Shown here: piece after piece, positions 35,333-35,890 of the stretch | Layout: the number at the start of each line of letters is the position of its first letter | Position numbering within the stretch: the first letter of the stretch is position 1 | Origin: a candidate division KSB1 bacterium | GTDB taxonomy: Bacteria > Zhuqueibacterota > Zhuqueibacteria > Residuimicrobiales > Krinioviventaceae | DNA length: 35,890 nt | Reading direction: 5' to 3' | Assembly: GCA_034505495.1 (NCBI GenBank) | Contig: JAPDQV010000037.1 | Location: 1 to 35,890, forward strand | Program-made: the position numbers and the translations under genes | The notes under the pieces: generated by a model | Told to the model about the DNA's origin: nothing | Databases searched by the model: none | What the model saw: the letters and a program-made list of their open reading frames with translations, nothing else

Positions 35333-35890
35333 ATGTACCCTTTCAAGGAATTGTATACCCCGACGCTTTCGCCGGTCGACGTCGTCCTGATCTATCCGCC
35401 GGTCTCCAAGCCCTCCGAACCGCCGGCCGGAGTCGCCAGACTCAAAGGAGCTTTGCAGGCGCATGGTATTTCAAGCCGTATCATCGACGCCAATCTGGGC
35501 GGCTTGGAGTTTCTGCTTTCCGAAAGCTTTGAGCCGCAAAACGCCGCCGAAGCCGTTGCCCTACATCGGCGTTACCTCAATCGACGCCTGATCGCCGTCG
35601 CAAGACGCAAAAATGCGTTCATTTCCCTGACTGATTTTGCTCTAACCGGCCTTTCCCCCCATAAAAGCGACGATCTGCTGGCTGCCGCCGAAAAGCCGCA
35701 GCTTTCTCCCTTTTACGACTATTATGCTGCCGAATTGATCCCGACCATCGACCACCTCGCGCCCAAGCTCATCGGCGTTTCCATCGTTTATCTTAGCCAG
35801 GCGCTCCCTGCGTTTGCTCTCTTGGGGCTCCTGCGTCGACATTTTTCCGGCGTGAAACTGGTGATCGGCGGCGGACTTGTGACTTCCTGG
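35333..35890 (+). CDS. N-terminal part of a B12-binding/radical SAM-like protein, cut by window edge
   Basis: My translation gives 186 codons from ATG 35333 with no stop. The N terminus (VDVVLIYPPVSKPSEPPAGVARLKGALQAHGI) followed by a linker with many charged residues and then LAPKLIGVSIVYLSQALPAFALLGLLRRHF and VKLVIGGGLVTS matches the cobalamin-binding domain found before the radical SAM barrel in many anaerobe enzymes. The CxxxCxxC cluster motif would lie beyond the window and cannot be checked. The ribosome site is weak (GGCAAGG just before ATG). Reaction and substrate are unknown. Confidence 0.7.
   Translation, partial: MYPFKELYTPTLSPVDVVLIYPPVSKPSEPPAGVARLKGALQAHGISSRIIDANLGGLEFLLSESFEPQNAAEAVALHRRYLNRRLIAVARRKNAFISLTDFALTGLSPHKSDDLLAAAEKPQLSPFYDYYAAELIPTIDHLAPKLIGVSIVYLSQALPAFALLGLLRRHFSGVKLVIGGGLVTSW

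Overview
The window reads as a chromosomal segment of a Gram-negative bacterium of the FCB assemblage, perhaps a Calditrichota/KSB1-like lineage. This is inferred, not proven. The signs are a secreted protein ending in a NYPNPFN-type sorting domain (type IX secretion style), GldF/GldG-like ABC exporter parts, a DUF4340 protein, and lipoprotein and periplasmic foldase genes. No rRNA, tRNA, CRISPR array, insertion sequence or phage gene was recognised. Everything from 1 to 33565 that looks coding is on the minus strand; the last three genes are on the plus strand.

Region 1-4570 is an arsenic-type resistance and redox operon, read right to left: arsR, arsC (thioredoxin-coupled), a divergent ProC-like dehydrogenase, an ACR3 arsenite exporter, a small CxxC redox protein, an exported thioredoxin-fold protein, a CcdA-like electron carrier, and a DUF318/ArsP-type permease cut by the window edge. 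Several genes overlap by 4 bases. ArsR and ArsC would sense and reduce, ACR3 would export, and the CcdA/thioredoxin set could carry reducing power across the membrane for the second permease. A candidate promoter and operator sit just upstream of arsR. Immediately upstream of the operon are a 59-residue membrane ORF and proA-proB (first steps of proline synthesis).

Region 7265-17513 holds, again right to left, a DUF4340 protein, pnp, an M16 peptidase, alanine dehydrogenase, a NodB-type deacetylase and a large secreted CotH-type protein, closed by a hairpin terminator at 7265-7287.

Region 17589-27979 is the classic translation/RNA-metabolism cluster rimP-nusA-infB-DUF503-rbfA-truB-ribF-rpsO. 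Between rpsO and pnp, which are adjacent in many bacteria, lies a four-gene ABC exporter module (ATPase, permease, GldG-like, DUF4340) with an intrinsic terminator before its last gene. The rimP promoter appears to overlap the terminator of the TPR gene upstream.

Region 27995-33565 is looser: a membrane-anchored TPR protein, two small membrane proteins, a fused PabB-PabC for p-aminobenzoate synthesis, two intergenic stretches of about 0.4-0.5 kb with little recognisable content, and an exported GH43-CBM6 glycosidase. Region 33737-35890, plus strand, has a GNAT acetyltransferase, a PpiC/SurA-type lipoprotein foldase and the start of a protein resembling B12-binding radical SAM enzymes. The most unusual features are the ProC-like gene inside the ars operon, the redox/permease tail of that operon, the exporter wedged between rpsO and pnp, and the promoter/terminator overlap at rimP.
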